Positions 16,780 to 26,803 of a stretch of 64,000 bases of DNA are shown one piece after another. The first letter of the stretch is position 1; each line of letters opens with the position of its first letter. The notes under the pieces are model-generated. The model was not told the DNA's origin. It ran no database searches and worked only from the letters and a program-made list of their open reading frames with translations. The stretch covers positions 682,001 to 746,000 of the forward strand of contig NZ_JAAKGS010000001.1 in assembly GCF_011043555.1 (NCBI RefSeq), in the 5' to 3' direction. The translations under genes were made by a program, and so were the position numbers. Source of the stretch: Sphingobacterium sp. SGR-19 (GTDB lineage Bacteria; Bacteroidota; Bacteroidia; Sphingobacteriales; Sphingobacteriaceae).

Positions 16780-17802
16780 ATGATAACGATGATGCATTTT
16801 TTCAGTAAAACGCTTTGGTTGGTATTTTTCACTATTTACACTACGGGCTCCATTGCCCAAGGAGATTCGTCTGTACACCACAAAGATTATGGTATAATCA
16901 ACCTATCCGTTGCCAATCTCCGTACCAAGCCTGCCCATTCCGCCGAAATGGCCACTCAGCTCCTTTTGGGGACACGCATAGATATTCTTCAAAAGCAAGG
17001 GAGTAATTATCGCGTACGTACTCCTGAAGGATACATGGCGTGGATTCCCTCTTCGTCAATCGTTCCGATGAGCAAAGCCGAAATATTGGCATGGAATGAA
17101 AAAGATAAAATTATATATACCGCGGAATTTGGAAAATCTTTTTCTCTTCCGCATAAAGCTAGCCAACGTGTTTCTGATTTAGTGTATGGCAATATTTTAT
17201 CGCTGCAGGGTGAAGATCACAATTTTTACGAGGTTGTCTATCCCGATAATAGAGTAGCGTATATTCCCAAAGAGGAAGCCATGTTATTTATCAATTGGCT
17301 AACAACTCGCGAAACAACCCCAGATCAGATTCTTATCAGCGCTAAGTCGATGCTTGGTTTGCCTTATCTGTGGGGAGGAACTTCTGTTAAAGGTGTCGAT
17401 TGTAGTGGTTTCACGAAGATGTCGTTCTTTATGAACGGCTACGTTATTCCGCGGGATGCATCACAACAAGTAATGGTCGGAGATACAATTGACATCTTGG
17501 ATGATACCAAAAATCTTTCTCCGGAAAAAGCCATAAAAAACCTCAAGCCTGCCGATTTATTGTTTTTTGCCGCCGACAAAAAAAATAAACCTGATGCACG
17601 TGTGACACATGTCGCTATCTATATAGGCAATGGTGAGTTTATTCATGCGGCAGGAATGGTCAAGATCAACAGCTTATTAAAGGGTGCTGCAAATTATGAT
17701 GATGTGCAAACCCGAACTATTGTTGCGGCACGCCGTTACATTGGTGCTGACGATGCCGCGATCCAGAAAATCGAAGAAAGCCCCTATTACAATAATCAGT
17801 AA
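16780..17802 (+). CDS. NlpC/P60 endopeptidase with SH3-like domains (YkfC-like)
   Basis: 340-aa exported cysteine peptidase: signal peptide (LWLVFFTIYTTGSIAQ), two bacterial SH3-like modules (near residues 40-95, with ANLRTKPAHSAEMATQLLLG, and 115-170), then an NlpC/P60 domain. The catalytic residues can be read as Cys208 (VDCSGF), His277 (THVAIYIG) and His289 (IHAAG). The layout matches gamma-D-glutamyl-L-diamino-acid endopeptidases such as YkfC that trim murein stem peptides. The next gene, 9 nt on, is an L-Ala-D/L-Glu-type epimerase, the usual partner for recycling the released L-Ala-D-Glu. Start may be 16789 or 16792. Confidence 0.9.
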   Translation: MITMMHFFSKTLWLVFFTIYTTGSIAQGDSSVHHKDYGIINLSVANLRTKPAHSAEMATQLLLGTRIDILQKQGSNYRVRTPEGYMAWIPSSSIVPMSKAEILAWNEKDKIIYTAEFGKSFSLPHKASQRVSDLVYGNILSLQGEDHNFYEVVYPDNRVAYIPKEEAMLFINWLTTRETTPDQILISAKSMLGLPYLWGGTSVKGVDCSGFTKMSFFMNGYVIPRDASQQVMVGDTIDILDDTKNLSPEKAIKNLKPADLLFFAADKKNKPDARVTHVAIYIGNGEFIHAAGMVKINSLLKGAANYDDVQTRTIVAARRYIGADDAAIQKIEESPYYNNQ

Positions 17803-17811
17803 AAATAATCT

Positions 17812-18885
17812 ATGCTTATACAGGAAAATTACACAATAAAGAAAATGGGCAAATTTACGTTGCGTTTCAGACCTTATATTCTGGAAATGAAGCACGTATT
17901 TACGGTTGCCTCGTTCAGCCGTACGACTACGCCAATTATTTTGACGGAATTGGAATATGACGGTGTGGTCGGTTATGGTGAAGCCAGTATGCCCCCTTAC
18001 CTCGGTGAGTCACAGGAAAGTGTTGTCAATTTCTTGAACAAGATTGATTTATCTACGTTTAGCTCTCCGTTTGACACGGAGGAAATACTACATTATATAA
18101 ACAACATCCAAGAACAAAATACCGCCGCAAAGGCTTGTATCGATATTGCTCTACATGATTTATTAGGAAAACTCATGGAGCAACCTTTCTATAAAATATG
18201 GGGATTAAACCCAAACCTTATTCCACCAACTTCCTTTACGATCGGAATCGATACCGAAGAAATTATACGAAAAAAAGTGGCAGAAGCCGCCCAGTTTAAG
18301 ATTTTGAAAGTTAAACTGGGTTTGGATACAGACAAAATGATTATCAATACTATACGGTCTATAACCGATGTTCCTTTATGTGCAGATGTTAATCAAGGTT
18401 GGAAAAACAAAGAGCTAGCACTGGAAATGACGCATTGGCTTGCCGAACACAATGTAGTCTTTCTCGAACAACCCATGCCTAAAGAACAATTAGATGATAT
18501 GGCTTGGCTAACGGAGCGAGCTCCTATTCCAACTATTGCAGACGAGGGATGTCAACGCTATGGTGATATTATTCGTTTAAAAGATGTTTATACAGGTATC
18601 AATATTAAGTTGATGAAATGCACCGGAATGCGCGAAGCTAAAAAGATGGTGGAGCTTGCAAGGGCCCTGGATATGAAAGTAATGCTTGGCTGTATGACGG
18701 AAACCTCTTGTGCTATTTCAGCTGCGGCACAGTTAGCTCCTCTTGTAGATTGGGCTGATCTCGACGGCGCCCTTTTAATCAACAACGATGTATTTGATGG
18801 CATGAAGATATCAGATGGTGAATGCCGATTACCAGATCGACCTGGTATTGGCATTCACCCTCTTTTACCAATACATGATATATAA
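17812..18885 (+). CDS. Dipeptide epimerase, probable L-Ala-D/L-Glu epimerase (YkfB-like)
   Basis: 357-aa enolase-superfamily enzyme of the muconate-lactonizing subgroup. The acid/base and metal residues can be read: Lys166-Val-Lys168 (KxK motif), metal ligands Asp192 (CADVNQGW), Glu219 (FLEQPMP) and Asp244 (ADEGC), and Lys266 (NIKLMK). Its neighbour is a YkfC-like endopeptidase, so the likely reaction is epimerisation of murein-derived L-Ala-D-Glu to L-Ala-L-Glu; substrate specificity is inference. ATG 17845 is an alternative start. The 3' end overlaps the converging symporter gene by 21 bp. Confidence 0.88.
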   Translation: MLIQENYTIKKMGKFTLRFRPYILEMKHVFTVASFSRTTTPIILTELEYDGVVGYGEASMPPYLGESQESVVNFLNKIDLSTFSSPFDTEEILHYINNIQEQNTAAKACIDIALHDLLGKLMEQPFYKIWGLNPNLIPPTSFTIGIDTEEIIRKKVAEAAQFKILKVKLGLDTDKMIINTIRSITDVPLCADVNQGWKNKELALEMTHWLAEHNVVFLEQPMPKEQLDDMAWLTERAPIPTIADEGCQRYGDIIRLKDVYTGINIKLMKCTGMREAKKMVELARALDMKVMLGCMTETSCAISAAAQLAPLVDWADLDGALLINNDVFDGMKISDGECRLPDRPGIGIHPLLPIHDI

Positions 18886-20547
18886 AGCGGCGGTTACCAA
18901 AGCTACTAAAAGTGCGCCTACAATGAAACCTGGATGCGCTTTGAACATCTTCGTATCGACTTCCAATCCTCTTGGTACTACACCACGAGCATTCTCGATT
19001 TTACTGATGATATACATACCAATGATACAAATCACAAATACAAATCCCATACGGTCGATGAAAGGTATTTCGTATAAACCACTTGCCGGATTTATCACCG
19101 CAAAACCTGTGGGGTTCAAGAAAGATAAATCTGCAAAATTCGGCAGGAACTTGAAGAAAACAGACAATAAGAACCCACCAATGGTCGCAAATAATGCCGC
19201 ACTCGAGGTGGTCTTCTTCCAGAAGAAACCAAGGATAAACATCGCAAAAATACCTGGCGATACAAAGCCGGTATATTCTTGGATATATTGAAATCCTCCT
19301 TTTTTATCGATGCCTAGATGTGGGGCAATAAGTACAGCGAGTATCATCGATACAATAATGGTGATCTTACCTGTATTGACCAATTGCGTTTCTGAAGCTG
19401 TCTTATTAAATACCTTTTGATAGATATCGAGCGAGAAGATGGTTGCCACGCTGTTTGCCTTTCCAGCCAGTGAAGCCACTACTGCTGCTGTTAAAGCTGC
19501 AAATGATAAGCCTTTCAGACCCGAGGGCAATAAGTTTAGCAAAACGGGATAAGCACGGTCTGGATTCACTTCTCCGCCCTGCAACATTTCTGCTTGGAAA
19601 TGCCCGTCCTTCCAGAGTACATAAGCAGCAATACCAGGAAGTACAACGATAACTGGCATCAACAATTTCAAGAAAGCAGCAAACAAGATACCATTACGTG
19701 CCGTTTTTAAATCAGCTCCTAAGGCTCGTTGCGTTATATACTGATTACAGCCCCAATAATTGAGGTTCACAATCCACATGCCGCCGATCAAGACCGACAA
19801 TCCCGGCAAATCCAAATAATTTTCATTATCCTTCGCGAAGATCATCTCAAAATGCTCCGAAGCTTTATCCGTCATGATAGCGTAGCCATTCAAAATTCCC
19901 TCTCCACCATATTGTTCAGATACAAGGCTTAATGCGAGATAGGTCGTTGCTAAACCACCTAGAATCAAGAAAAAGACTTGGATAACATCCGTATATCCAA
20001 TCACTTTCATTCCTCCTAACGTAATGATAACAGCAAATACCGCAATGGCGTACATACAGAATTCCAAACTAAATCCGGATATACTGCTAACAGCTAGTGC
20101 TCCTAAGTATAAAATAGAAGTTAAATTGACAACGACGTATAATGCCAACCAAAAAACAGCCATAATCATTGCCACGGTCCCATTATACCGTTTGTTCAGG
20201 AACTGGGGCATTGTGAAGATTTTGTTCTTTAGGTAAACAGGTATAAAGAACACTGCTACAATAATTAATGTAATAGCAGCCATCCATTCATAGGTCGCTA
20301 TCGCGAGTCCCATCTTAAAGCCCGAACCGCTCATACCGATGAACTGCTCTGCTGAAATATTAGACGCAATTAACGATGCCCCGATAGCCCACCACGTTAG
20401 CGAACCTTCTGCAAGAAAATAATCCTTGGAGTCCCCTCCGGCCACTTTTGATCTTTTTTTGTTATAGACCCAGATACCATACGTCGCGACAATCACGAAA
20501 TAAACGAGGAAAACTAAATAGTCTGGTGTTGATAAAATATTGTTCAT
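18865..20547 (-). CDS. Sodium:solute symporter (SGLT-like), probable xylose transporter
   Basis: 560-aa SSS-family membrane protein with about 14 hydrophobic helices. Blocks typical of vSGLT-type sugar symporters are present: YFLAEGSLTWWAIGASLIASNISAEQFIGMSG in the first helices, the GGMKVIGYTDVIQV loop, NYWGCNQYITQRALGA, and AALTAAVVASLAGKANSVATI. It is the third gene of a minus-strand xylB-xylA-symporter operon, 47 nt after xylA, so sodium-driven xylose uptake is the likely role, by context. Its stop codon lies inside the last codons of the converging epimerase gene. Confidence 0.88.
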   Translation of the reverse strand: MNNILSTPDYLVFLVYFVIVATYGIWVYNKKRSKVAGGDSKDYFLAEGSLTWWAIGASLIASNISAEQFIGMSGSGFKMGLAIATYEWMAAITLIIVAVFFIPVYLKNKIFTMPQFLNKRYNGTVAMIMAVFWLALYVVVNLTSILYLGALAVSSISGFSLEFCMYAIAVFAVIITLGGMKVIGYTDVIQVFFLILGGLATTYLALSLVSEQYGGEGILNGYAIMTDKASEHFEMIFAKDNENYLDLPGLSVLIGGMWIVNLNYWGCNQYITQRALGADLKTARNGILFAAFLKLLMPVIVVLPGIAAYVLWKDGHFQAEMLQGGEVNPDRAYPVLLNLLPSGLKGLSFAALTAAVVASLAGKANSVATIFSLDIYQKVFNKTASETQLVNTGKITIIVSMILAVLIAPHLGIDKKGGFQYIQEYTGFVSPGIFAMFILGFFWKKTTSSAALFATIGGFLLSVFFKFLPNFADLSFLNPTGFAVINPASGLYEIPFIDRMGFVFVICIIGMYIISKIENARGVVPRGLEVDTKMFKAHPGFIVGALLVALVTAALYIMYW

Positions 20548-20594
20548 ACGGTTTATTTGATCTCGGCTGCTAAGGTAATAAAAGAATTTAAAAA

Positions 20595-21923
20595 TTAAAT
20601 AAATCGATTTATGATATTTTCGATATATTCTTGTTTACCACTGATTAACGCAGGTTCTCCGTGCTGCACAGCATAATTTCTTAAATCCTCCAAACGCAAA
20701 TTACCATTTTCAAACTCAGCTCCCTTTCCGCTGTTAAAGCTGTTGTAACGCTCCGAACGCATCTTTTTGTAGTCTGAATGCTCTAAAATACTATCCGCGA
20801 TAATAAGCGCTCTTGCAAAATTATCCATTCCGCCAATATGCGCGTGGAATAAATCTACTGGATCGGTTGAATTCCGGCGTATTTTAGCATCAAAGTTTAC
20901 ACCACCTCCCTTCAAACCGCCCGCTTCTAAAATAATAAGTAGTGCTTCGGCAAGCTCGTTCAAGTTGTTTGGAAACTGATCGGTATCCCATCCATTCTGG
21001 TAATCACCACGGTTCGCGTCAATAGATCCCAATAGACCAGCATCTGCTGCTACTTGCAACTCGTGTTGAAACGTGTGGCCGGCTAATGTGGCATGATTTA
21101 CTTCCAAATTCAGCTTAAAATCCGCTAGCAAATCAAATTGACGCAGAAAACCTATTACGGTGGCCGCATCATAATCATATTGATGCTTCGTCGGTTCGCA
21201 CGGTTTGGGTTCGATCAAAAATGTACCGGTGAAGCCTTGTTGTCTAGCGTAATCTTTAGCCATATGGAGGAAACGTGCAAGGTGCTCTTGTTCTCTTTTC
21301 ATGTTGGTATTTAACAGGGACATATAGCCTTCACGTCCTCCCCAGAAAACATAGTTCTCTCCATCCAAAGCAATAGTCGCATCTATGGCCGCTTTTACCT
21401 GTGCTCCGGCATGGGATAATACATGGAAATCCGGATTGGTGGCGGCACCGTTCATATATCGGTGGTGGCTGAATAGATTTGCTGTACCCCACAATAGTTT
21501 TACACCGCTCTGTTGTTGTTTTTCCGTCGCGTATTCCACGATTTGCGCCATATGACGCTCGTTTTCCTCAATATTATCCGTATGATCAATTAAATCCACG
21601 TCATGAAAACAATAATAAGGAAGCTGCATTTTTGTTATAAACTCAAAAGCAGCGTCCATTTTATCTTTTGCACGTTCGAGAATTGTTGTTTTTTTATCCC
21701 AGGGAAAGAATAAAGTAGGCCCACCAAATGGATCTGCTCCATTTGCATTGAAAGAATGCCAGTAGGCACAGGCAAACTTAAAGTGCTCCGCCATTGTCTT
21801 TCCAGCTACTACGCGGGATGCATCATACCAACGAAAGGCTAAAGGATTATCTGAATCCTGTCCTTCGTATTTTACCTGTCCGATGTTTTTGAAATACGTT
21901 TGATTTCCTAGTAAAATCTCCAT
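20595..21923 (-). CDS. xylA: Xylose isomerase
   Basis: 442-aa xylose isomerase, of the longer class II type. It interconverts D-xylose and D-xylulose with divalent metals. Recognisable blocks: CFHDVDL with the catalytic His/Asp pair near residue 101, [35 protein letters not shown] with the metal Glu, [20 protein letters not shown], and GSIDANRGD. It lies 6 nt after xylB and 47 nt before the symporter gene in the same operon. Confidence 0.97.
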   Translation of the reverse strand: MEILLGNQTYFKNIGQVKYEGQDSDNPLAFRWYDASRVVAGKTMAEHFKFACAYWHSFNANGADPFGGPTLFFPWDKKTTILERAKDKMDAAFEFITKMQLPYYCFHDVDLIDHTDNIEENERHMAQIVEYATEKQQQSGVKLLWGTANLFSHHRYMNGAATNPDFHVLSHAGAQVKAAIDATIALDGENYVFWGGREGYMSLLNTNMKREQEHLARFLHMAKDYARQQGFTGTFLIEPKPCEPTKHQYDYDAATVIGFLRQFDLLADFKLNLEVNHATLAGHTFQHELQVAADAGLLGSIDANRGDYQNGWDTDQFPNNLNELAEALLIILEAGGLKGGGVNFDAKIRRNSTDPVDLFHAHIGGMDNFARALIIADSILEHSDYKKMRSERYNSFNSGKGAEFENGNLRLEDLRNYAVQHGEPALISGKQEYIENIINRFI

Positions 21924-21929
21924 TGTGTG

Positions 21930-23411
21930 TTAAATTGATAGTTTATATTCTAGACTTTTTTTCCATTTATGATATAGCTCATTGTACCGTTCTATTTCTT
22001 TAGGTTCAACTATTCGTTGTCTTTTTAAATTGGAGAACGCTTCTTTCCGATCGACATAAATACCCGCCCCTATGCCTGCTCCCAATGCCGCACCGACACT
22101 TCCATCGTTATCATATAGTTCGACGGGAATGCCTGTTGCGCCCGCGAAAGATTGTTGAAACACTTTGCTTAAGAATAGGTTGGCATGCCCGGCTCGGATA
22201 ATCTCCGGCGCAATACCGTTCTCCCGCATAATATCCAGTCCATAACGAAATGCGAAAGCAATTCCTTCTTGAGCCGCTCGCCAAAGATGAGCGGCATCGT
22301 GACGTACAAAATCCAAGTTTTCGATATGCGCATGTACTGTTTTATTCAGCAGCATTCGTTCTGCTCCATTACCAAAAGGCAAAATTTGGACACCATCCGA
22401 CCCAATAGGAATTGCAGCCGCCAATTCGTTAATCTGCGGATAATCATATCCCATTGCGGTTATTTTTTTCAACCAACTATTCTGAATACCTGTGCCATTG
22501 ATGCACAATAGCACGCCCATATTCGGCTTGTCATCCTTATAATTTACATGTGCAAAAGTATTGACTCGGGATTGCTGGTCGTAAATCAGTTTGTCCGTTA
22601 CCGCGTAGATAACACCTGATGTTCCTGCAGTAGCGGCTACTTCTCCCGGCTCGAACACATTCAAAGAGAGTGCATTGTTAGGTTGATCTCCCGCTTTAAA
22701 ACTCACTACGACTTCAGATGAGAGGCCAAGTTCATCGGCTACTGTTGGACGGATTCTACCATATGTCGAAAAAACAGGCGATAGGTCTGGTACAAGCGTT
22801 TCCTCAATGCCATAATAACTTAGGAGTGTCTCCGATAAGCGATGCGCTGCGAAATCCCACAGCACGCCTTCCGATATGGAACTTACATTTGAATTTATTT
22901 CTCCCGTAAAGCACATACTTAAATAATCGCCGGGCAGCATAAACTTATATATCTGTCCATATAGTTTCGGTTCATATTGCTTAACCCAGGCTAGCTTGGA
23001 AGCTGTAAAATTTCCGGGAGAATTCAAATGTGTTGCTAAAAAGGATTGTCCCTGTAACTGGGAAAATGCATTATTGCCCAGTTCTACCGCCCTACTATCA
23101 CACCAAATGATGGCATTTCGCAATGGCTTGTGGTCGCTGTCAACAACAACCAATCCATGCATCTGATAAGCGATGCCAATAGCACCAATATCTTTAGGGT
23201 TGTATAGTCCGCTCTGGTTTGCTTTCTGAATCGCTTCCTTTGTATTAGCCCACCAAGTAATCGGATCTTGTTCAGCCCACCCAACTTTATCTGACAATAT
23301 GGGTGCCTCCGATTCCGGAAAACTCGTTGAAACTATTTTAGTATTGGTCGCAGCATCTACAATAGAAACCTTAATAGATGACGTACCTAAATCTATCCCT
23401 AATAATAACAT
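21930..23411 (-). CDS. xylB: Xylulokinase
   Basis: 493-aa FGGY kinase that phosphorylates D-xylulose to xylulose 5-phosphate. The start MLLLGIDLGTSSIKVSIVD is the family phosphate-binding motif; QMHGLV, the CDSRA block, AGDQPNNA (probable catalytic base Asp242) and the C-terminal RAGHANLFLS segment follow. The frame is open nine codons further (to 23438), but that extension would place the translation start in the promoter-operator region, so ATG 23411 is chosen. It is the first gene of the xyl operon. Confidence 0.95.
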   Translation of the reverse strand: MLLLGIDLGTSSIKVSIVDAATNTKIVSTSFPESEAPILSDKVGWAEQDPITWWANTKEAIQKANQSGLYNPKDIGAIGIAYQMHGLVVVDSDHKPLRNAIIWCDSRAVELGNNAFSQLQGQSFLATHLNSPGNFTASKLAWVKQYEPKLYGQIYKFMLPGDYLSMCFTGEINSNVSSISEGVLWDFAAHRLSETLLSYYGIEETLVPDLSPVFSTYGRIRPTVADELGLSSEVVVSFKAGDQPNNALSLNVFEPGEVAATAGTSGVIYAVTDKLIYDQQSRVNTFAHVNYKDDKPNMGVLLCINGTGIQNSWLKKITAMGYDYPQINELAAAIPIGSDGVQILPFGNGAERMLLNKTVHAHIENLDFVRHDAAHLWRAAQEGIAFAFRYGLDIMRENGIAPEIIRAGHANLFLSKVFQQSFAGATGIPVELYDNDGSVGAALGAGIGAGIYVDRKEAFSNLKRQRIVEPKEIERYNELYHKWKKSLEYKLSI

Positions 23412-23439
23412 ACACAATAATATATTAAAGCGACACATA

Positions 23440-23455
23440 ATGCAACCGCTTGCAT
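23440..23455. promoter_or_regulatory. LacI-type operator in the xyl promoter
   Basis: ATGCAACCGCTTGCAT has perfect half-sites ATGCAA / TTGCAT and the central AAnCGnTT core that LacI-family repressors favour. It lies just downstream of, and touches, the xyl -7 element, at the predicted transcript start, and 54 bp upstream of the divergent LacI-family gene. Binding by that regulator and relief by xylose is inference. Confidence 0.75.
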
Positions 23456-23486
23456 AAAATTATCTAATAAATTTTATATTTACAAA
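23455..23486 (-). promoter_or_regulatory. xyl operon promoter
   Basis: On the minus strand TTTG (23486-23483) is followed after exactly 20 nt by TAATTTTA (23462-23455), a near-consensus Bacteroidota -33/-7 pair. The LacI-type operator begins at the same base where the -7 element ends. A plus-strand TATATTTA at 23475-23482 could be the regulator's own -7 element and overlaps this promoter. Confidence 0.65.
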
Positions 23487-23509
23487 AATTAAATTTAAAA
23501 GATTTCATT

Positions 23510-24532
23510 TTGGCTAAGAAAACAACTGTCTACGACATCGCAAAAGAGCTTAATATAACCGTATCTACGGTATCTAGAGCATTAAATAATATATCGACCA
23601 TCAGTGAATCAACCCGCAAAGCCGTTTTGGAAACCGCTGCGCGTTTGAATTATCGCCCAAATAAAATCGCCTCTTCCCTCACCTCTGGTAAAACATATAC
23701 TATAGGTGTTTTGATTCCGAGTGCACAGATACAGTTTTTTGCGTCGTTTATCCATTCTCTTGAAACGTCCTTAAAATCATTTGGTTATAGCATTCTTTTA
23801 TATCAAACCAATGAATCGTTAACCTCAGAAAAGAATGGGATAACGACTCTTTTAGAAGCACAAGTAGATGGTATAGTTGCCTCTATGTCGTTGGAAACCA
23901 AGGATCCTTCCCATTTTGAAAAGGTCAAAGAAGAGGGCAAACCGCTTATTATATTTGATCGGGCGCACGACAATCTGCAGTGTTCGATGGTAAAGATCGA
24001 CGATCTGCACGCTGGCTACATTGCTACAAAACATTTATTAGACGAAGGTTATCAGAAAATAGCTTATATCACCACTAAACATCAGATTAAAATTTTTAAA
24101 GAGCGATATGAGGGATACCTACTTGCCTTGCAAGAAGCGGGGCTTATCGCAAACCCTGGATATACAATATTTGGAGAACTGAATGTCCAAGGTGGATACG
24201 TAGGTGCACATGAACTACTGAAACTTCGAGAACGTCCTGATGCAATCATTGGCGGTGACGACTATGTTGCTCTTGGGATTATCAAAGCCCTTCATGACAA
24301 ACATATCACACCTCCAGAAATTGGCGTGATCGGTTTCGCAAACCAAAACTTTTCCGAACACATTATACCCAGTCTTTCCACTATTGATCAACAGGCTCTG
24401 AAAATGGGGAAAGAATGTGCAAAAATGTTTCTCAAAATCATTGAACAACCAGTTACCGCACGTACAGATCAGACGTCGGTTGTGATTGAACCGCTACTTT
24501 TAGCCAGAGAATCGACCAGTCGAAGGAAATAA
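23510..24532 (+). CDS. LacI-family transcriptional regulator of the xyl operon
   Basis: 340-aa repressor: N-terminal helix-turn-helix TVYDIAKELNITVSTVSRAL, hinge RPNKIASSLTSGKT, and a periplasmic-binding-protein-like effector domain (IGVLIPSAQIQFFASFIHSL to VVIEPLLLARES). The first in-frame codon that keeps the HTH intact is TTG 23510; no ATG is available, so a rare start codon must be used. It is divergent from xylB with a LacI-type operator between them. The effector is probably xylose or xylulose, by context. Confidence 0.9.
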   Translation: MAKKTTVYDIAKELNITVSTVSRALNNISTISESTRKAVLETAARLNYRPNKIASSLTSGKTYTIGVLIPSAQIQFFASFIHSLETSLKSFGYSILLYQTNESLTSEKNGITTLLEAQVDGIVASMSLETKDPSHFEKVKEEGKPLIIFDRAHDNLQCSMVKIDDLHAGYIATKHLLDEGYQKIAYITTKHQIKIFKERYEGYLLALQEAGLIANPGYTIFGELNVQGGYVGAHELLKLRERPDAIIGGDDYVALGIIKALHDKHITPPEIGVIGFANQNFSEHIIPSLSTIDQQALKMGKECAKMFLKIIEQPVTARTDQTSVVIEPLLLARESTSRRK

Positions 24533-24545
24533 ATAGGCTGTTAAC

Positions 24546-26699
24546 CTATTCTTTGGTAAACATATTACCAATTTCCCGGCTGATCTTTCGGAAGATAGGT
24601 GCTGTCTTCACATCTTCATAATCATCTATATGCTGATTTTCCCGTCGGCTGGGGAAAATTAAAATCAGGTTTTGTTTTTTGAAGTAACGACCTACTCTTT
24701 TTGCCAATCCATCCAGTGAATCCCGATAGGATACATCACCATAACGTGCTGAGACAAATACCAACAACGCATCCGCGTTGCTAAAAGTAGCCAGTCCATA
24801 AATGTTATCCCAATCTTCATAATTATCAAAAGAGCAAGGAACACTGGTTTCAAACATTTTCAGCACTTCTAAAATCGTGGTTTGCGTACGCCTATTACAA
24901 ACAAATGTGAGCGGTAAAGTTAGCTCGCCGGCTAGCTTTAACATTTTTTCCATCCAATATTCAAATCCTTTTTCCGATTCTGCCAGTGGTGGAACAAAAA
25001 TAATGATAGATTTATTAGACAGGAAAGGATTATCAAACTTGCACATAAATAAATTGGCGTCGGTACGGTTTAAAATACTTTCTGTTTTTTCGCCCACAAT
25101 CTTATCTATAAAGGATGTCGCACTCGGCCAACCTAAAATAAGGCAATCAGCTAATACATCTTTTGAGGTACGCCCGATACCGCTGGCTATATTGAAATCT
25201 ATAGTGGCCAGTAATTCTACATCTGTTTCTGAGCCTGATGCATACTTGGCCATATTATCAAGATTCTTACGTGCATTTGCCATATTTCGTTCCGCCTGTT
25301 CATTATCTGCCACGACGCTTAATATATGTAGTGGATGCGGGGATTTTTTTGATTTTATCAAGGTAGCGAAATCCAAAATCGGCTCCATCGTATCCAAATT
25401 TGCTATCGGCAGTAACAGGCGTTCTTCGTGCTCGGGCACATGTTCGATGTGTTCATCATCCTGATGTCCTTCCATCACGATACGACGCGACGCGTTTTCG
25501 GTAACCAAAGACGCAATAATACAAGTTATAAGAATCAAAACAATCGTGCCATTTAATACATTCTCGTCTATAATCTCCTTATCATACCCCACCATGATAA
25601 TGGCCAGTGTAGCGGCCGCGTGTGCATTACTCAGTCCAAAGATTAAGTTTCGGTCATTTTTAGAATACTTAGCCAAGAAACTGGTTGCTGTGGCCGCCAA
25701 AAATTTACCGGTTACGGCAACAACCGTCAACGTTCCTGCTATAATAAGTGCCATAGGACCTTTCATTAATACACTAACATCCACAATCATCCCCACTGAA
25801 ATTAAAAAGAAGGGGATAAAAATGGCATTGCCAATGAACTCTATCCGGTTCATTAACGCGGAGGAATGCGGTATTAATTTGTTTAGTGCTAGCCCTGCGA
25901 CAAATGCCCCGATGATAGGTTCCAGTCCAGCAATTTCTGCAAGAAAAGCGGCAAAGAAAACTACCGCCAGAACGAAAATATAATGTGCCGTTTTCTCGCT
26001 TTCGATCTTCTGGAAGAACCATTTGGCAATCCGTGGGATAATGCCAAACATGATAAACAGAAACAATACAAACGACACGCCCAAAGTCACCCAGAAGTCT
26101 TGGTTTATGTCGCCTTGGGCTGCACCAACGATAACAGCCAGAATAATCAATACTGCGGTATCGGTTAATATCGTTCCGCCAATAGTGATCGCTACGGCTT
26201 CGCGTTTCGAAATACCGTAACTATTGACAATTGGATAGGACACCAATGTATGTGTAGCGAACATACTGGCGATCAGTATACTTGGCAAAAGGTCGTAGCC
26301 TAACAAATAGTGGCAAACAGGAAATCCGATACTGATGGGAATAATAAACGTCAAAAATCCAAATAGTAAGCTCTTGTTTTTAGTTTTTTTAAACTCATTC
26401 ATTTCGAGTTCTAATCCAGCTATAAACATGATATATAAGAGTCCAATCGTGGAGAATAAGTCGATGGCATCTACACCTATTCCCTGTAATGTATCCTTAT
26501 CAATTTTTGCTAGCCAGTTCAAACCATGAGGTCCTAACAGTACCCCAAACAAAATCAATCCTATAATGCCCGGCACTTTAATAGGTCGCAAAATAATGGG
26601 AGAAATCAGAATGATAGTGAGGATAATGGTAAAAACCAGAACAGGGTTTGTTATCGGCGTTGAAAACGCTTCTGATATATGATGTAAGAGTTTGTCCAT
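24546..26699 (-). CDS. CPA2-type cation/proton antiporter with C-terminal Usp-like domain
   Basis: 717-aa membrane transporter. The first ~410 residues form about 12 helices of the Na+/H+ exchanger fold (VPGIIGLILFGVLLGPHGL, then GLLYIMFIAGLELEMNEF, and EPIIGAFVAGLALNKLIP). After a charged linker (HQDDEHIEHVPEHEERLLLPIAN) comes a ~290-residue soluble part that resembles tandem universal-stress-protein domains. The family exchanges Na+ or K+ for protons; the ion is not evident. It is convergent with the xylose regulator, 13 bp apart. Confidence 0.88.
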   Translation of the reverse strand: MDKLLHHISEAFSTPITNPVLVFTIILTIILISPIILRPIKVPGIIGLILFGVLLGPHGLNWLAKIDKDTLQGIGVDAIDLFSTIGLLYIMFIAGLELEMNEFKKTKNKSLLFGFLTFIIPISIGFPVCHYLLGYDLLPSILIASMFATHTLVSYPIVNSYGISKREAVAITIGGTILTDTAVLIILAVIVGAAQGDINQDFWVTLGVSFVLFLFIMFGIIPRIAKWFFQKIESEKTAHYIFVLAVVFFAAFLAEIAGLEPIIGAFVAGLALNKLIPHSSALMNRIEFIGNAIFIPFFLISVGMIVDVSVLMKGPMALIIAGTLTVVAVTGKFLAATATSFLAKYSKNDRNLIFGLSNAHAAATLAIIMVGYDKEIIDENVLNGTIVLILITCIIASLVTENASRRIVMEGHQDDEHIEHVPEHEERLLLPIANLDTMEPILDFATLIKSKKSPHPLHILSVVADNEQAERNMANARKNLDNMAKYASGSETDVELLATIDFNIASGIGRTSKDVLADCLILGWPSATSFIDKIVGEKTESILNRTDANLFMCKFDNPFLSNKSIIIFVPPLAESEKGFEYWMEKMLKLAGELTLPLTFVCNRRTQTTILEVLKMFETSVPCSFDNYEDWDNIYGLATFSNADALLVFVSARYGDVSYRDSLDGLAKRVGRYFKKQNLILIFPSRRENQHIDDYEDVKTAPIFRKISREIGNMFTKE

Positions 26700-26803
26700 A
26701 AAAACAACTATTGTTATATAACAAATAGAAGTGGAAAATAAGAAAACTTTAGTCTATTTCCTAATCCTCTGGATATAAGCGTACCAATATTTCTGGTAAT
26801 GAA

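Noticed and set aside
24877..25464. 195-codon plus-strand frame inside the antiporter gene
   Set aside because: Antisense to the Usp-like part of a well-supported gene; Ser-rich composition without any domain.
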